This document shows positions 26,792 to 36,975 of a stretch of DNA of 64,000 bases, one piece after another. Every line of letters begins with the position of its first letter. Within the stretch, counting starts at the first letter, position 1. A program made the translations under genes and the position numbers. The DNA comes from CAWBBA01 sp963741625 (GTDB taxonomy: Bacteria; Desulfobacterota; Desulfomonilia; Desulfomonilales; Desulfomonilaceae). The notes under the pieces were generated by a model, which was given only the letters and a program-made list of their open reading frames with translations, made no database searches and was not told where the DNA came from. The stretch lies in the NCBI GenBank assembly GCA_963741625.1, contig CAVUIT010000004.1:62001-126000 (forward strand), written 5' to 3'.

Positions 26792-28855
26792 TCATTTCGC
26801 TTCGGTCGATTGTTTCTCGCTCTGGACCTTCTCAATCCGAACACCGCAGACTTTGTAGTCCGGCGTCTTTGATATCGGATCCAAGGATGTCCCCAAGAGC
26901 AAATTCGGATTTGCCTCTGCAAAATGGAAATCCATAAATATGGCGCCCGGCGGGACGATGTCGCCAGGTCTGACGGGTGTGACCAGTTCTCCCCTCCGGG
27001 ATATCACCTTGGCTGAGTCTCCATCTTTCAATCCCAGCTTGTCCGCGTCTACATAGCTGATCTGAGCGAACGGAGCAGGGAACTCCTTGTGAAGCGACGG
27101 GCAGTTCCCGGTCTGTGTACGGGTATGATAGTGGGCATATCGACGGCCCGTTGTGAGCAGATAGGGATATTCATCGTCCGGCATTTCCTCCGGAGGACGG
27201 TAATCTATGACATGGAAAAGCCCTCGGCCGCGTGTGAATCTACCCTGATGTAGAAACTGGGTTCCAGGATGATCGGACGACGGGCACGGCCACTGGATGC
27301 CTCCTGATTCCAATCGCTCATACGTGATGCCCGCGAACATCGGTGAAAGACGCGCCATCTCGGAAAATATCTGTTCCGGCGAGGTGTAATCTGAGGAAAG
27401 TCCCAGTCTGGAGCCGAGTTCGCAAAGTATTTTCCAGTCCGGCAGGGTCCCTGGCAGTGGCTCTACGGCCTTGCGTACCCGCTGCATCTTCCTCTCCGTG
27501 TTGCTGAACGTCCCCTCCTTCTCGGCCCAAGAAGCTCCAGGCAGCACCACGTGAGCGTGCTTCGCCGTCTCAGTCAGGAAAATGTCCTGCACCACCAGAA
27601 ATTCCGCCGACTTCAGGGCGTGGACAATATGGTGCGTATCCGGGTCGCTGAGCGCTGGATTCTCTCCAAAGATGAACATCCCCTTTACCGAACCATCAAT
27701 GAGCCGGTCCATCATTTCCGGAATCGTAATACCCACCTTGTCCGACAGGTGCGCATTCCACGCCGTCTCAAATTTCTGTCGGACGTTCTGGTCCGTCACC
27801 ACCTGGTAGCCCGGATAGACGTTCGGCAAAGCTCCCATGTCGCAGTGACCCTGGACGTTGTTCTGGCCCCTCAGCGGATTGACCCCTGAGGAACGCTTAC
27901 CAATGTGCCCGGTAAGCATGGCGAGGTTTGCCACAGATTTCACATTGTCGACACCGTGGGAGTGCTCGGTGATGCCGAGAGTGTAAAGGATAGTCGAGCA
28001 TTCAGAGGTCGCATAAATCCGCGCTATCCGCTCGATTTCCTCCGGCGGAACCCCGCATATTTCCGACGCCTTTTCAGGCGGATATTTTTCCAGATGCGCC
28101 TCGAGTTCCGCGAAGCCTTCTGTTCTCTCAGAAACGAACTCCGGATTGTGCCAGTTGTTCTTCAGGATGGCGTGCATCATCCCGTTGAGCAAGGCCACGT
28201 CCGAACCAAAATTGAGAGGGACGTGAATGTCAGCCGCCAATGTAAGTTGGATCTTGCGCGGATCCACCACAATCAGCGTGGCACCCTTGAGTTTTGCCCT
28301 GTACACCCTATGAGAGACGAGAGGATGCGCCTCTGTCGTATTGGATCCGATCACCAGAACGCACGATGCATCCTCGATTTCGGGAATCGAGTTTGTCATA
28401 GCTCCGCTTCCGAATGCGGCGGCAAGACCTACCACCGTCGGCGCGTGTCAGAGACGGGCACAGGCATCTACGTTGTTGGTTCCAAAACCTGCTCGGCAAA
28501 ACTTCTGGAGAAGGTAGTTCTCTTCATTGGTGCACCTGGCCGAGGAGAGGAAGGCGAGGCTGTCACCACCGTGCTCATCTCTAATCTCCTTGAGCCGGGA
28601 GACAGTGAAGTCCAGGGCCTCATCCCAGGAAACCTCCTGAAGGCTCCCGTTCTTGCGCATAAGGGGCGTTGTCAGCCTCTCCGGGCTGTGTACGAACTCG
28701 TGAGCATTCCAGCCCTTGATGCACAATTTGCCGTCGTTCATCGGTGCTTTCTTGAGCGGCAAGGTGCCAATGAGTTTCCCGTCCATGACTTCGAGAAGCA
28801 TTTGGCAACCACAACCACAAAATGGGCACGTTGTTCTTACGAATCGGTAGTCCAT
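26792..28855 (-). CDS. fdhF: Formate dehydrogenase H-type catalytic subunit, selenoprotein
   Basis: Cytoplasmic molybdopterin formate dehydrogenase of about 687 residues. The N-terminal [4Fe-4S] motif is TCPFCGCGCQ with LCIKG. The active-site residue is encoded by TGA at 28448-28450 (residue 136) in the context ARL-Sec-HAPTVVGLAAAFGSGA, the canonical selenocysteine position. Right after it lies a SECIS-like hairpin. Later motifs include NPLRGQNNVQGHCDMG and the C-terminal molybdopterin dinucleotide-binding domain (YLLTTGRRYAHYHTRTQTG). No signal peptide is present, matching E. coli FdhF rather than FdnG. It is the first gene of an operon with a hydroxylase, a TusE-like protein and a desulfurase. 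ATG 28855 precedes MDYRFVRTTC. Confidence 0.93.
28418..28436 (-). promoter_or_regulatory. SECIS-like hairpin for selenocysteine insertion
   Basis: On the minus strand a 7-pair stem (GGTGGTA against TGCCGCC-side bases, two G-U pairs) closes an apical GGTCT loop, starting 11 bases after the TGA codon. The loop and its roughly 18-base distance match the E. coli fdhF SECIS element bound by SelB. Confidence 0.8.
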
Positions 28856-28952
28856 AAAATTCTCCTGACAATATCTGACGCATCCAACCTGATGCAACAC
28901 GAGCTTTTGGGGGGCATGCTGTCTTGGCCGGTCATAGCAGCCCCGTCTCCCT

Positions 28953-28988
28953 TATGTCTAATTTGACATAGCCGTGTCGAAAACTCAA
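28953..28988 (-). promoter_or_regulatory. Promoter-operator of the cytoplasmic formate dehydrogenase operon
   Basis: A perfect palindrome TATGTC-TAATTT-GACATA occupies 28953-28970. On the minus strand TTGAGT (28983-28988) lies 17 bases ahead of CAAATT (28960-28965), the same -35/-10 geometry and palindrome position as at the mop and second fdh promoters. The palindrome covers the -10, so a repressor is the simplest reading. It is about 100 bases upstream of the ATG, in the gap following the ModE-like gene; the remaining bases up to 29158 show nothing else. Confidence 0.65.
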
Positions 28989-29158
28989 GTTCATTGCCAG
29001 TGGAGCACAGAGCCACGGGCAGGTTCATTCATGCTGGTTTGATCAAATTCCTGAAGCCTGGAGATTGCGGGACAGGTCGGGGCCTGCACCCTTGTCCGAG
29101 AAAGAGTCATCTCGACCGATCGCCGAGTCTTGGATTACTCGACTCAGGGGCGTTATTC

Positions 29159-29491
29159 TCATTCGAGGAACAACTTTCGGAACTTCGTATTCGCGTGGCG
29201 GGTGCAGACTCGATTGAGCTCTGCGTACTTTCTCATCAGATCTTCCCCTTCAGGGGTCAACTTCGATCCTAATCGCGTTCTCTCGACGAGCTTGAAGCCA
29301 CATTGTTCTTCCGCGTCCTTCAGCCTCGCCCAGACGCGTCTGAAAGGCTGTTTTATTCTGACCGCCGCTTTGCTGATAGAGCCCATGTCGCGAATAGCTT
29401 TGAGGATTCTGAACCTTCCGTCACCGATCACTGCGTTGCCGAGGTCATTTTCCGACCAAACTTTGGATTTAACTTTGAGGGTAGTGTTCAA
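29159..29491 (-). CDS. ModE-like winged-helix transcriptional regulator
   Basis: Protein of 110 residues matching the N-terminal DNA-binding domain of ModE (LysR-like winged helix): GDGRFRILKAIRDMGSISKA, KQPFRRVWARLKDAEEQCGF and ERTRLGSKLTPEGEDLM. It lacks the C-terminal molybdate-binding TOBE domains, so either it senses metal indirectly or it works with another subunit. It follows moeA by about 116 bases in the second formate dehydrogenase operon, and lies next to the palindrome that controls the first. Molybdate- or tungstate-linked control of the nearby Mo/W enzymes is a reasonable inference; single-domain ModE-like proteins of sulfate reducers have been tied to tungstate response. Confidence 0.82.
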   Translation of the reverse strand: MNTTLKVKSKVWSENDLGNAVIGDGRFRILKAIRDMGSISKAAVRIKQPFRRVWARLKDAEEQCGFKLVERTRLGSKLTPEGEDLMRKYAELNRVCTRHANTKFRKLFLE

Positions 29492-29607
29492 ACTGTCCTC
29501 CGAGTCGCTTCTCGTTTTCGGACTTCCAGCGACGCGCGTCGAGCAAAGGGACCAATTGCCGGTTTCCGAAATGGCGCAAGCATGTAGGCCATGGAACCAC
29601 GAGCAAG

Positions 29608-30822
29608 CTAGGGGTGACGTTTCAGAATCTGAACTGTCACCCTTTCTCCCGGTTCAATCGATCCTTCGCCTGGTTCCACTACGATCAGACCGTCAACCGC
29701 CACGGTGGTTCGGATCATCGCCGGCTTCAATTTGGGCATGCCCCAAGCCTTGATCTTACCGTTCGCAACTTCGAGCCTGCACCTGATGAAGTGGACCCGG
29801 TCGGAGCGAGCGAGGGACTCACCGGCAAGCTCGGCTTCGGCTGTAGGTCGGAGTAGTTCTTGATGGCCCATCATGCGCAGGAGAGCAGGTCTGACGAACT
29901 GGTCAAAGGAAATCGTCGCCGCTCCAGGGTTACCCGGCAGTCCGAAGACGGGCTTCTGTCCAAGCATGCCGAAAAGAAAGGGCTTCCCCGGTTTCATGGC
30001 CACCTTCCAAAACACAAGCTCCATTCCCAGGTTTGACAGGGTCTGCTTCACCAGATCATGCCGACCTACGGACACCCCACCCGAAGTAACGATGGCATCA
30101 CAAGAAAGCCCCGGGGACAATTTCGCCGCAATCTCCCTTTCGTCATCGGAAGACGTGCCCAGGGAGAACGGAATCCCACCGCATTCCAGGACTTGCGCGG
30201 CAAGGCTGTAGGCGTTCGACGAATAGACCTTGTCCGGTCTCAAAGGCTGATCCAGGTCCACAAGTTCGTCACCCGTTGACAGGATTGCCACCTCTGCCCT
30301 TCTATAAACCTCAACATCTGAAATGCCCAGCGTCGCCAGGATGCCTACCTCCGACGGACCGATCATGTCGCCCGGCCGGAGCACGACTTCCCCACACTTT
30401 ACGTATTGCCCCTTTGTCCTCACGTTGGCCCCTGGTCCCGGGTCTTCCGCCAGTTCGACCGCGTCGCCTTGAGCGCTGCTCGCTTCGGTCATGACGACAG
30501 TGTCATCACCGAGAGGGATTAACCCGCCCGTCATGATCCGAACGGCTTGGCCGGGGCCCACTCGGTCCCCATACGGCCTCCCGGCAAGAGATTCGCCGAT
30601 CACTCTCAGGCGTGCGGGACACTCGGCCGAGGCCCCGATCACGTCCTCGTGCCGGACAGCGTAACCGTCCATTGCCGAGTTGTTTTCATGCGGAACGTCT
30701 CTTGAAGCGGTGATTTCCTTTGCCAGGACCCTTCGGAGGCCTTCAAGAAGCCTTACCCGTTCTGTTCCGAGGATCGGCGCTCTAGCAAGAACTTGTCTGC
30801 GGGCTTCCTCGAAACTAATCAC
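29608..30822 (-). CDS. moeA: Molybdopterin molybdenumtransferase MoeA
   Basis: Inserts molybdenum (or tungsten) into adenylylated molybdopterin, the last shared step of cofactor synthesis. The 404-residue protein has the diagnostic ENNSAMDGYAVRHEDV near residue 50, RIMTGGLIPLGDDTVVMTE, ILSTGDELVDL, ITSGGVSVGRHDLVK and FGLPGNPGAATISF. The C-terminal beta domain ends HFIRCRLEV...GEGSIEPGERVTVQIL. It is downstream of fdhB by about 130 bases and upstream of the ModE-like gene, so cofactor supply is co-expressed with the enzyme that needs it. No MoeB/MoaA genes are in the window. The frame is intact. Confidence 0.93.
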   Translation of the reverse strand: MISFEEARRQVLARAPILGTERVRLLEGLRRVLAKEITASRDVPHENNSAMDGYAVRHEDVIGASAECPARLRVIGESLAGRPYGDRVGPGQAVRIMTGGLIPLGDDTVVMTEASSAQGDAVELAEDPGPGANVRTKGQYVKCGEVVLRPGDMIGPSEVGILATLGISDVEVYRRAEVAILSTGDELVDLDQPLRPDKVYSSNAYSLAAQVLECGGIPFSLGTSSDDEREIAAKLSPGLSCDAIVTSGGVSVGRHDLVKQTLSNLGMELVFWKVAMKPGKPFLFGMLGQKPVFGLPGNPGAATISFDQFVRPALLRMMGHQELLRPTAEAELAGESLARSDRVHFIRCRLEVANGKIKAWGMPKLKPAMIRTTVAVDGLIVVEPGEGSIEPGERVTVQILKRHP

Positions 30823-30950
30823 GTTGCACCACCATTAGAGGGTTTAAGATCGTTATATCCTCGCGTGAGCGCAGCATTTCAACCGACGCGAACAACCGCC
30901 CCATCCGTTGGATTCGGAGAGGGCGGTTGCCGGTCCGGGAGAAGCAGCCG

Positions 30951-31598
30951 CTACTTGCCGGCTGCGTATTGGTAATATTTTTTCGGATCGTCCTTTACGA
31001 GAAAGATCACCCGAACATCGTCGGCATTGAGAGCCACAGCCTTGGGATAGGATTTCTTAAGTTCCTCAACCCTTTTCTTGGCCTGATCCAGAATCTTGCC
31101 CCTCTCCCCGAACACCATGGTTCCGGTCGGGCACGACTTTACGCATGCCGGAATCTGGTTGTTGGAGATCCTGTCAAAGCACATAGTGCACTTGAAAAGC
31201 TGCTTAGACTTGGGGTCCTGCCGAGGGATGTTGTACGGGCATCCCTCCAGAGTAGCCTTAAAATTAAGGTCCTTAGTCTTTGGCGTGAAGAGAACCGCTC
31301 CGGTTTTTTCGTCCTGAACGATTTCATCCTTCTCTGCTGCGCCCATGCATCCCGGGGAAAGGCAATGCCTGCACTGGTCCGTGAAGAAGTGCCAGTACAC
31401 TTTACCGTTCCCATTCAGTCCGTCCGCAAATCTCACGAGCTTCCACGTGTCAGCGGACAAATCCTGCGGGTTCTGGTAGCTGCCCCAGTTTTTCGTTGCT
31501 GTGGCCGGTAACTGATTCCACTGCTTGCAGGCCATTTGACAACCTCTGCAGGCAGTGCATTTGGAGGTGTCGACCAGAATTGAATATCCTTCAGACAT
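30951..31598 (-). CDS. fdhB: Formate dehydrogenase iron-sulfur (beta) subunit
   Basis: Four-cluster ferredoxin subunit of 215 residues that takes electrons from the periplasmic catalytic subunit. Cysteine groups are KCTACRGCQMACKQWN, DQCRHCLSPGCM, EGCPYNIPRQD with FKCTMCFDR, and ACVKSCPTG. Length and pattern match the small subunit of Desulfovibrio tungsten/selenocysteine formate dehydrogenases. No C-terminal membrane anchor is seen, and no cytochrome b gamma subunit gene follows, which points to a soluble periplasmic enzyme delivering electrons to cytochrome c3. It starts 14 bases after the catalytic subunit gene; export is expected by hitchhiking on that Tat signal. Confidence 0.92.
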   Translation of the reverse strand: MSEGYSILVDTSKCTACRGCQMACKQWNQLPATATKNWGSYQNPQDLSADTWKLVRFADGLNGNGKVYWHFFTDQCRHCLSPGCMGAAEKDEIVQDEKTGAVLFTPKTKDLNFKATLEGCPYNIPRQDPKSKQLFKCTMCFDRISNNQIPACVKSCPTGTMVFGERGKILDQAKKRVEELKKSYPKAVALNADDVRVIFLVKDDPKKYYQYAAGK

Positions 31599-31612
31599 TG
31601 TTTACACCTCCC

Positions 31613-34600
31613 TCATACTTTCTTGACGTTGACCATGAAGCCCTTGTATTCCGGGCACATGGTGTTGGCATCGCCGACTCCGGGAGTGAGCTGATTGGTT
31701 GAGTAGTTCTTGTCCGACTTGGGCATGAGCCATCCAAAAGCAAACGGCAGGGCCACCTGATGCAGCACCTTGCCTGCAACCTTGAATGGTCTCAGTCGAG
31801 GCGTTACCATGGCAACGCATTCCACTTCGCCCCTTATCGACTCCACTTTGACTCGATCGCCATTCTTGATTCCAAGTTCCCCGGCCAACTGCGGACTCAT
31901 CTCAACGAAAAGTTCCGGTTGAGCCTCCAGGAGCCACGGCTGCCATCGGGTCATGGAACCTGAGCACCAATGCTCGGTGATCGTGTTCGTGCTGCATATA
32001 ATAGGGAATTTAGGGTCTGCTGAAGCCACCTTGTCCATGTCACTCTTGAAGATCTTGAACACGGGATTGGTTACCTGAGCTGACATTGGGTTCTTGCCGA
32101 GCGGGTTTTCATAGGGTTCGTACTGCTCGGGGAAGGGTCCGTCCGCCAGGCCAGGGCCGAAGAGGAACGCCACGCCGTCCGGCTTCATGATGAAAGGAAG
32201 TTTCCCTTTCTCCTTGTCGCTCATAGGAGGCGCCGGTCCGTCCGGGACATCGCCGACCCATTTGCCGCCTTCCCACTTGAGTAACGGCCTTTTCGGATTC
32301 CAGGGGTTGCCATTGGGATCGCAGGAAGCCCGGTTGTAAAGCACTCGCCGGTTCACCGGCCAGCACCAGGCCCAGTTTGGATAAAGCCCTAGGCCAGTGG
32401 GGTCTTCCTTTCCGCGGCGGGCCATCATGTTCCCTGCATTGGTGTAACTCGCGCAGAAGAGCCAGTTTCCGCAGGAGGTGCTCCCGTCCGCCTGTAGGAA
32501 CGGGAACGCCGGGACCAGATCTCCCTTCTTGAAAGTGACGTCCTTGCCCGTGGGGTCTTTGAGCGATACGTCCTTCAGGAAATAGCCGTTGCATTCCTTG
32601 GCCATCTTGTGGGGGTCGAACTTTCCTTTGTCGTCCACGTAGTCCCACTTGAGGTTGAGAATGGGATCGGGATACTTGCCGCCTTCTTTATTGTACAGCT
32701 CTTTGAGCTTCACAATCAGCCGGTTGACCATTTCGCCGTCAGCAATGGCGTCCCCAGGCGGCTCAGCGGCTTTGTACCGCCACTGGACGAGTCTGCCACT
32801 GTTGGTAAGGCTCCCATCTCGTTCCACCGAACATGCCGCGGGCAAAAGGAATACTTCGGTCTTGATCTTCTTTGGGTCCATTCCGGGGCCGTGCCAAAAG
32901 GATGCGGTCTCGTTGTTGAAGATATTGGCATGAACCAGCCAATCAAGGTTCGAGAGCGCTTTCACGGTCTTGTTGGTGTTGGGATGGCTACCCGCCAGAT
33001 TCTGGCTCCACAGGAACATGCCCTTTATCTTTCCCTGGTACATGACATCACACATGTCGAGCCAGGAATAGGTCACTCCGTCGTCTGCCTTGGGCAGCCA
33101 GGCGTACCCGTAATCGTTCTCTTTGGTGGCCTTGTCTCCATAGAATGACTTGAGCAGGCTCACGGTATACTTGGGCGTGTTTGACCACCAGTTGACGGAT
33201 TGCGCCTCCGCTGTTTTCGGAGTGTTGGCCGTCAGGTATTGCTCGAGGTTCTGCTGCGGCCCCCGGGGAACCTTCAGGTACCCGGGAATAAGATGGAACA
33301 GAAGAGCCCCATCCGTGGAACCCTGCACGTTCGGCTGGCCCCGAAGCGCGTTGATGCCTCCGCCTGCAATGCCGATATTGCCAAGCAGCAACTGAATGAT
33401 CGCACTTGTCCTGATAATCTGAGTCCCGAAGGTGTGATGCGTCCAACCAAGCGCGTACAGCACGCTCCCTGCTTTGTCTCTCACTCCGGTGGAGGAATAC
33501 GACTCGTACACCTTCAGGAGATCTTCTACCGGCGTTCCTGTGATTTCAGAGACCTTCTCGGGCGTGTACCGAGAATAGTGTTTCTTTAGGAGTTGAAGTA
33601 CACACTTGGGATTCTGCAAGGTCGGGTCCTTTTCCGGGACGCCCTTGGCATCCTTCTTGAAAGCCCAAGTCGACGCGTCGTATTTTCTGTTTTGTGCATC
33701 GTATCCGGAAAAGAGGCCGTCATTGAAATTATACTTGTCTCCAACGATGTAGGAGGCGTTCGTATAGTTGTCCACGTAGTCTTTGAAGTACTTGTTCTTT
33801 TCTAGAATATAGTTGATCATCCCGCCGAGAAAAGCGATGTCTGTGCCGGACCTTAACGCGGCATAGATATCCGAGACTGCGGAAGTTCTCGTGAAACGGG
33901 GATCCACGGAAATGACGTTGCCCCGTTTTCCTTGGCCTTCATCACCCATCTCATGCTGATGGGATGGTTTTCGGCAGCATTGCTGCCCATGATCAGGAGA
34001 CAATCACTGTTCCTCATATCCACCCAGTGATTGGTCATTGCGCCGCGCCCGAACGACTCTGCCAGAGCCGCAACTGTTGGGCTGTGTCAAACCCGGGCCT
34101 GATGGTCCAAATAAACGATGCCCAAGGCCCTCACCATCGCGTTCAGGCCCCAGATTTCTTCCATGTCGATGTTGGAGCTGCCGATGTGTGCAATGGCCTC
34201 CGTTCTGTTAACCACCTGACCTTTGGCGTTCTTTCAATAAAGGTGGCGTCACGGGTAGCCTTGGCTCTCTTGGCGATTTCAGTGATGGCCCAGTCCCAGT
34301 TTTTCTCTTCCCATTTGTCGCTGTAGGGGGCTCTGTAAAGCACCTTGGTCAACCGGTTCGGGTTGGCCGCTGTGGTCTGAAAGACTGACGCCCCTTTTGC
34401 GCACAACGATCCTTCGTTGGTGGGGTGATCAGGATCACCTTCGATGTTGATGATTTTTCCGGCTTTCGTGTCGGTGCTGACAACCAGTCCGCATCCCACT
34501 GAGCAGTAAGGGCAGATCGACGTGGTCTGCTTCGCAGCCTTCATCTTGTCCATCTTGAGATCGTCGGCATACGCCTTGACCGGCCCAAGATCGAGACCCA

Positions 34601-34670
34601 ATGATGAGAGACCAACCCCTGCACCGAACACGCCGGAGATGATGAGAAACTCCCGGCGACTCACATCCAT
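31613..34670 (-). CDS. fdhA: Tat-exported formate dehydrogenase catalytic subunit, selenoprotein (two frame breaks)
   Basis: Periplasmic formate dehydrogenase of about 1018 residues. The Tat signal is SRREFLIISGVFGAGVGL; the cluster motif is SICPYCSVGCG with LCAKG. Selenocysteine is encoded by TGA at 34087-34089 in HQARV-Sec-HSPTVAALAESFGRGAMTNHW (given in two parts), the expected place. Single missing bases break the frame near 34233 (in FIE-KNAKGQVV) and near 33920 (KAKENG-NVISVDPRF). The rest is intact, with GINALRGQPNVQGSTD and the C-terminal ITEHWCSGSMTRW. AAGGAGGT precedes ATG 34670. It heads an operon with fdhB, moeA and the ModE-like gene. Metal may be W or Mo. Confidence 0.9.
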
Positions 34671-34863
34671 GCTGCTGACCTCCTTCCTGTTTGCTCAAAT
34701 AGACATTTTCAATGGGATTAAATCAGACATCCTCACATCTATGATTCACAGCAAATGCAGCCCACCGAGCCAAAAGCAGGCCGTAGAATCCCTCACTCAT
34801 GGTAGCGCGACACTGAGTTCCAGGGTTTCCGCGTCTTCGAGATCAATGCCGGCGGCGCCCTTT

Positions 34864-34922
34864 TGTGTCAGGAATGACATAGTGGCTATGTCTGAACTGA
34901 CATAGCTGAAGCAATTTGTCAA
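34864..34922 (-). promoter_or_regulatory. Promoter-operator of the periplasmic formate dehydrogenase operon, tandem palindromes
   Basis: GCTATGTC-N6-GACATAGC at 34885-34906 is a perfect 8-base-arm palindrome. A second copy, TGTGTC-N6-GACATA, lies at 34864-34881, 23 bases away centre to centre. On the minus strand a consensus TTGACA (34917-34922) is followed by 17 bases and CAGTTC (34894-34899) inside the first palindrome, matching the layout at the other two operons. The remainder of 34671-35214 shows no gene; rightward it must also hold the promoter of the ABC operon. Confidence 0.65.
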
Positions 34923-35214
34923 CATATTATTTTTGTTAGGTTTTTAAGTACCACGTAATGGCGGGAATTTGTGCTCTCAGCGAGCATTTCTTGTTATGCA
35001 ACAACAGGCATAACCTCTTGCAGATCTACGAAAGAGGGCCTTGTGGCTCTTCAGGTCATTTGGTGTCAGGCAATAGGGGTCACAAACGCGTCAGGGAAGC
35101 GTTCAGGGGCTCGTTATGAGCCTAGTCAGGCGGCACCGCGGCCGACACACTTGACAATCATGCTCTTAATAGTAAAAGAGGAAGTTCGAGACGAGGCGCC
35201 AAGGAGGATAGCCA

Positions 35215-36205
35215 ATGATCGAAGTGGAGGGGCTGACCAAGTTCTATGGTCGGCTGGCCGCTATCAAGGACGTAAGTTTCCGGGTGGAATCAGGGGAGAT
35301 AGTGGGCTTCCTGGGGCCTAACGGCGCGGGAAAGACCACTACAATGCGGATCCTTACTTGCTTTTGCCCCGCGTCTATCCGGTGAAGCCCGGGTTCTCGG
35401 CATGGATGTGAGGAACGAGTCGCTAAAGATCAGGGAAAAGGTTGGCTATCTACCGGAAAACGTCCCTCTTTACGACTGGATGCGCGTCAGAGCGTACATG
35501 GACTTCGTGGCTAGAGCCAAGGGAGTTGCCGCGGCAGATCGGCCCGCTGAAATTGACAGAGTCGCTGAATCGGTGGGCCTCACCCAGGTCATGGGCAAGA
35601 TTATTCGATGGCTTTCCAAGGGTTACCGCCAGCGGGTGGGCCTTGCTCAAGCCCTCATAGGTGACCCGCCCATCCTCATACTGGACGAGCCTACAATCGG
35701 TCTGGACCCGAAACAGATCCGAGAGATTCGCCGGCTAATTAAAGGGTTCTCGCAAAATCGTACCGTGATTCTTTCGACCCATATACTTCCGGAGGTAAGC
35801 CAGATTTGTGACCGGGTGATAATAATCAACAAAGGCTCTATCGTGGCCGAGGATTCGCCGGAGAATCTGACCAGGGGCCATGGGAAATGCGTCTCAGGAC
35901 GCAAATAGTGGTAAGGGCGCCGGAGGATGAAGTCAGGTCCTTTCTTTTGACCCTGGACGGGGTTCGGTCGGTTGTGCCCGTGGGCGACGGCAACCAACGA
36001 CGAGAACGGCGTCATTGTTGAGGCTGCGTTTGAAACCGATGTTCGCCCGGAATTGGCCAGGGCCGTTCTTGGCAAGGGATGGGACCTGCTCGAGCTACGG
36101 CCTATCCATGTGAGCCTCGAGGACGTATTTATAGATCTAGTCACGGAAGAGACGGAGGAGGAAGCCTCCGCAGAACCGGCAAGCCAAAAGGAGGAGGCTT
36201 CATGA
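35215..36205 (+). CDS. ABC transporter ATPase of a Gld-type export system (three frame breaks)
   Basis: ATP-binding subunit, about 330 residues. Once repaired it reads MIEVEGLTKFYGRLAAIKDVS, Walker A GPNGAGKTT, Q-loop region VGYLPENVPLYDWM, signature WLSKGYRQRVGLAQAL, Walker B ILILDEPTIGLDP and the switch His in LSTHILPE. The frame changes near 35370, 35880 and 35993, all single-base events. The C-terminal extension (TQIVVRAPEDEVRSFLLTLD, then NENGVIVEAAFETDVRPELA) is the usual regulatory tail of GldA-like ATPases. It overlaps the permease start (ATGA). Partners are a permease, a GldG-like protein and a DUF4340 protein. In Bacteroidetes Gld serves gliding; here the substrate is unknown. Confidence 0.82.
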
Positions 36206-36972
36206 AAGGACTTTACGCTATCTTCCGCAAAGAAACTGCTAACTTCTTTGTTTCGCCCATTGCCTATGCCGTCATAGCTATCTTCTTACTTGTTTCCGGC
36301 TTCTTCTTTTGGGCAAACGTGTCGTTCATGAGTCTCGTCAGCCTTCAGGCAGCCAACAATCCGATGATAGCTGAACGCATAAACCTGACGGATGTTGTGA
36401 TCCGGCCTCTGGTGCAGAACATGAGCATCGTGTTGCTTTTCGTGATGCCCCTGCTGACGATGCGGCTTTTTTCTGAGGAGAAGAAATCGGGAACCATTGA
36501 ATTGCTGCTCACCTACCCCGTTACCGATTTGGCGATTCTTTTCGGCAAGTTCCTCGCCGCAGCCTTGCTGCTCCTCGTAATGCTGGCCGGCACACTGCCT
36601 TTTGTGGTCCTGCTATTCGGTATCGGCGATCCCGATCCTGGAACCTTGCTAAGCGGATATTTGGGCCTTCTGCTCATGGGAGCGGCCTTTATGGCTTTGG
36701 GGATCTTCCTATCCTCACTTACCGAAAACCAGATAATCGCCGCTGCCGTTTCTTTCGGGTCGGCCCTTCTATTCTGGGTGTTGAGCTGGAGTTCCACTCT
36801 TTCGGGTGAAAAGGTGGGCGCGGTTCTCAAGCAGTTGTCAATTCTGGAGCATCTGGAATCTTTCAATAAGGGGATACTGGCTTTGTCCGACTTGTCCTTC
36901 TTCGTCCTATTCATCGCATTCTTCCTCTTCTTGACACTGCGCTCTCTGGAAACCCACAGGTGGAGGGGGTAA
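36202..36972 (+). CDS. ABC-2 type permease of the Gld-type system
   Basis: Membrane subunit of 256 residues with six hydrophobic segments: SPIAYAVIAIFLLVSGFFFW, VQNMSIVLLFVMPLLTM, FLAAALLLLVMLAGTLPFVV, YLGLLLMGAAFMALGIFLSS, NQIIAAAVSFGSALLFWVLS and LSFFVLFIAFFLFLTL. The signature between segments 2 and 3, RLFSEEKKSGTIELLLTYPV, is characteristic of GldF/ABC-2 permeases that remodel or move large substrates. ATG 36202 overlaps the ATPase stop, so the pair is coupled. The next gene starts 3 bases after its stop. Confidence 0.9.
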   Translation: MKGLYAIFRKETANFFVSPIAYAVIAIFLLVSGFFFWANVSFMSLVSLQAANNPMIAERINLTDVVIRPLVQNMSIVLLFVMPLLTMRLFSEEKKSGTIELLLTYPVTDLAILFGKFLAAALLLLVMLAGTLPFVVLLFGIGDPDPGTLLSGYLGLLLMGAAFMALGIFLSSLTENQIIAAAVSFGSALLFWVLSWSSTLSGEKVGAVLKQLSILEHLESFNKGILALSDLSFFVLFIAFFLFLTLRSLETHRWRG

Positions 36973-36975
36973 AGA

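Noticed and set aside
28448..28450. Treating the TGA in the cytoplasmic formate dehydrogenase as a stop or pseudogene mark
   Set aside because: It is at the canonical active-site position, is followed by a SECIS-type hairpin, and the frame continues without change.
27905..28966. A plus-strand open frame of about 353 codons across the formate dehydrogenase
   Set aside because: Antisense to conserved formate dehydrogenase motifs and to the promoter region; no ribosome site or protein-like pattern.
29492..29607. A further copy of the TATGTC-N6-GACATA palindrome before the ModE-like gene
   Set aside because: I searched the moeA to modE gap and found no match, so the gene is probably expressed from the operon promoter.
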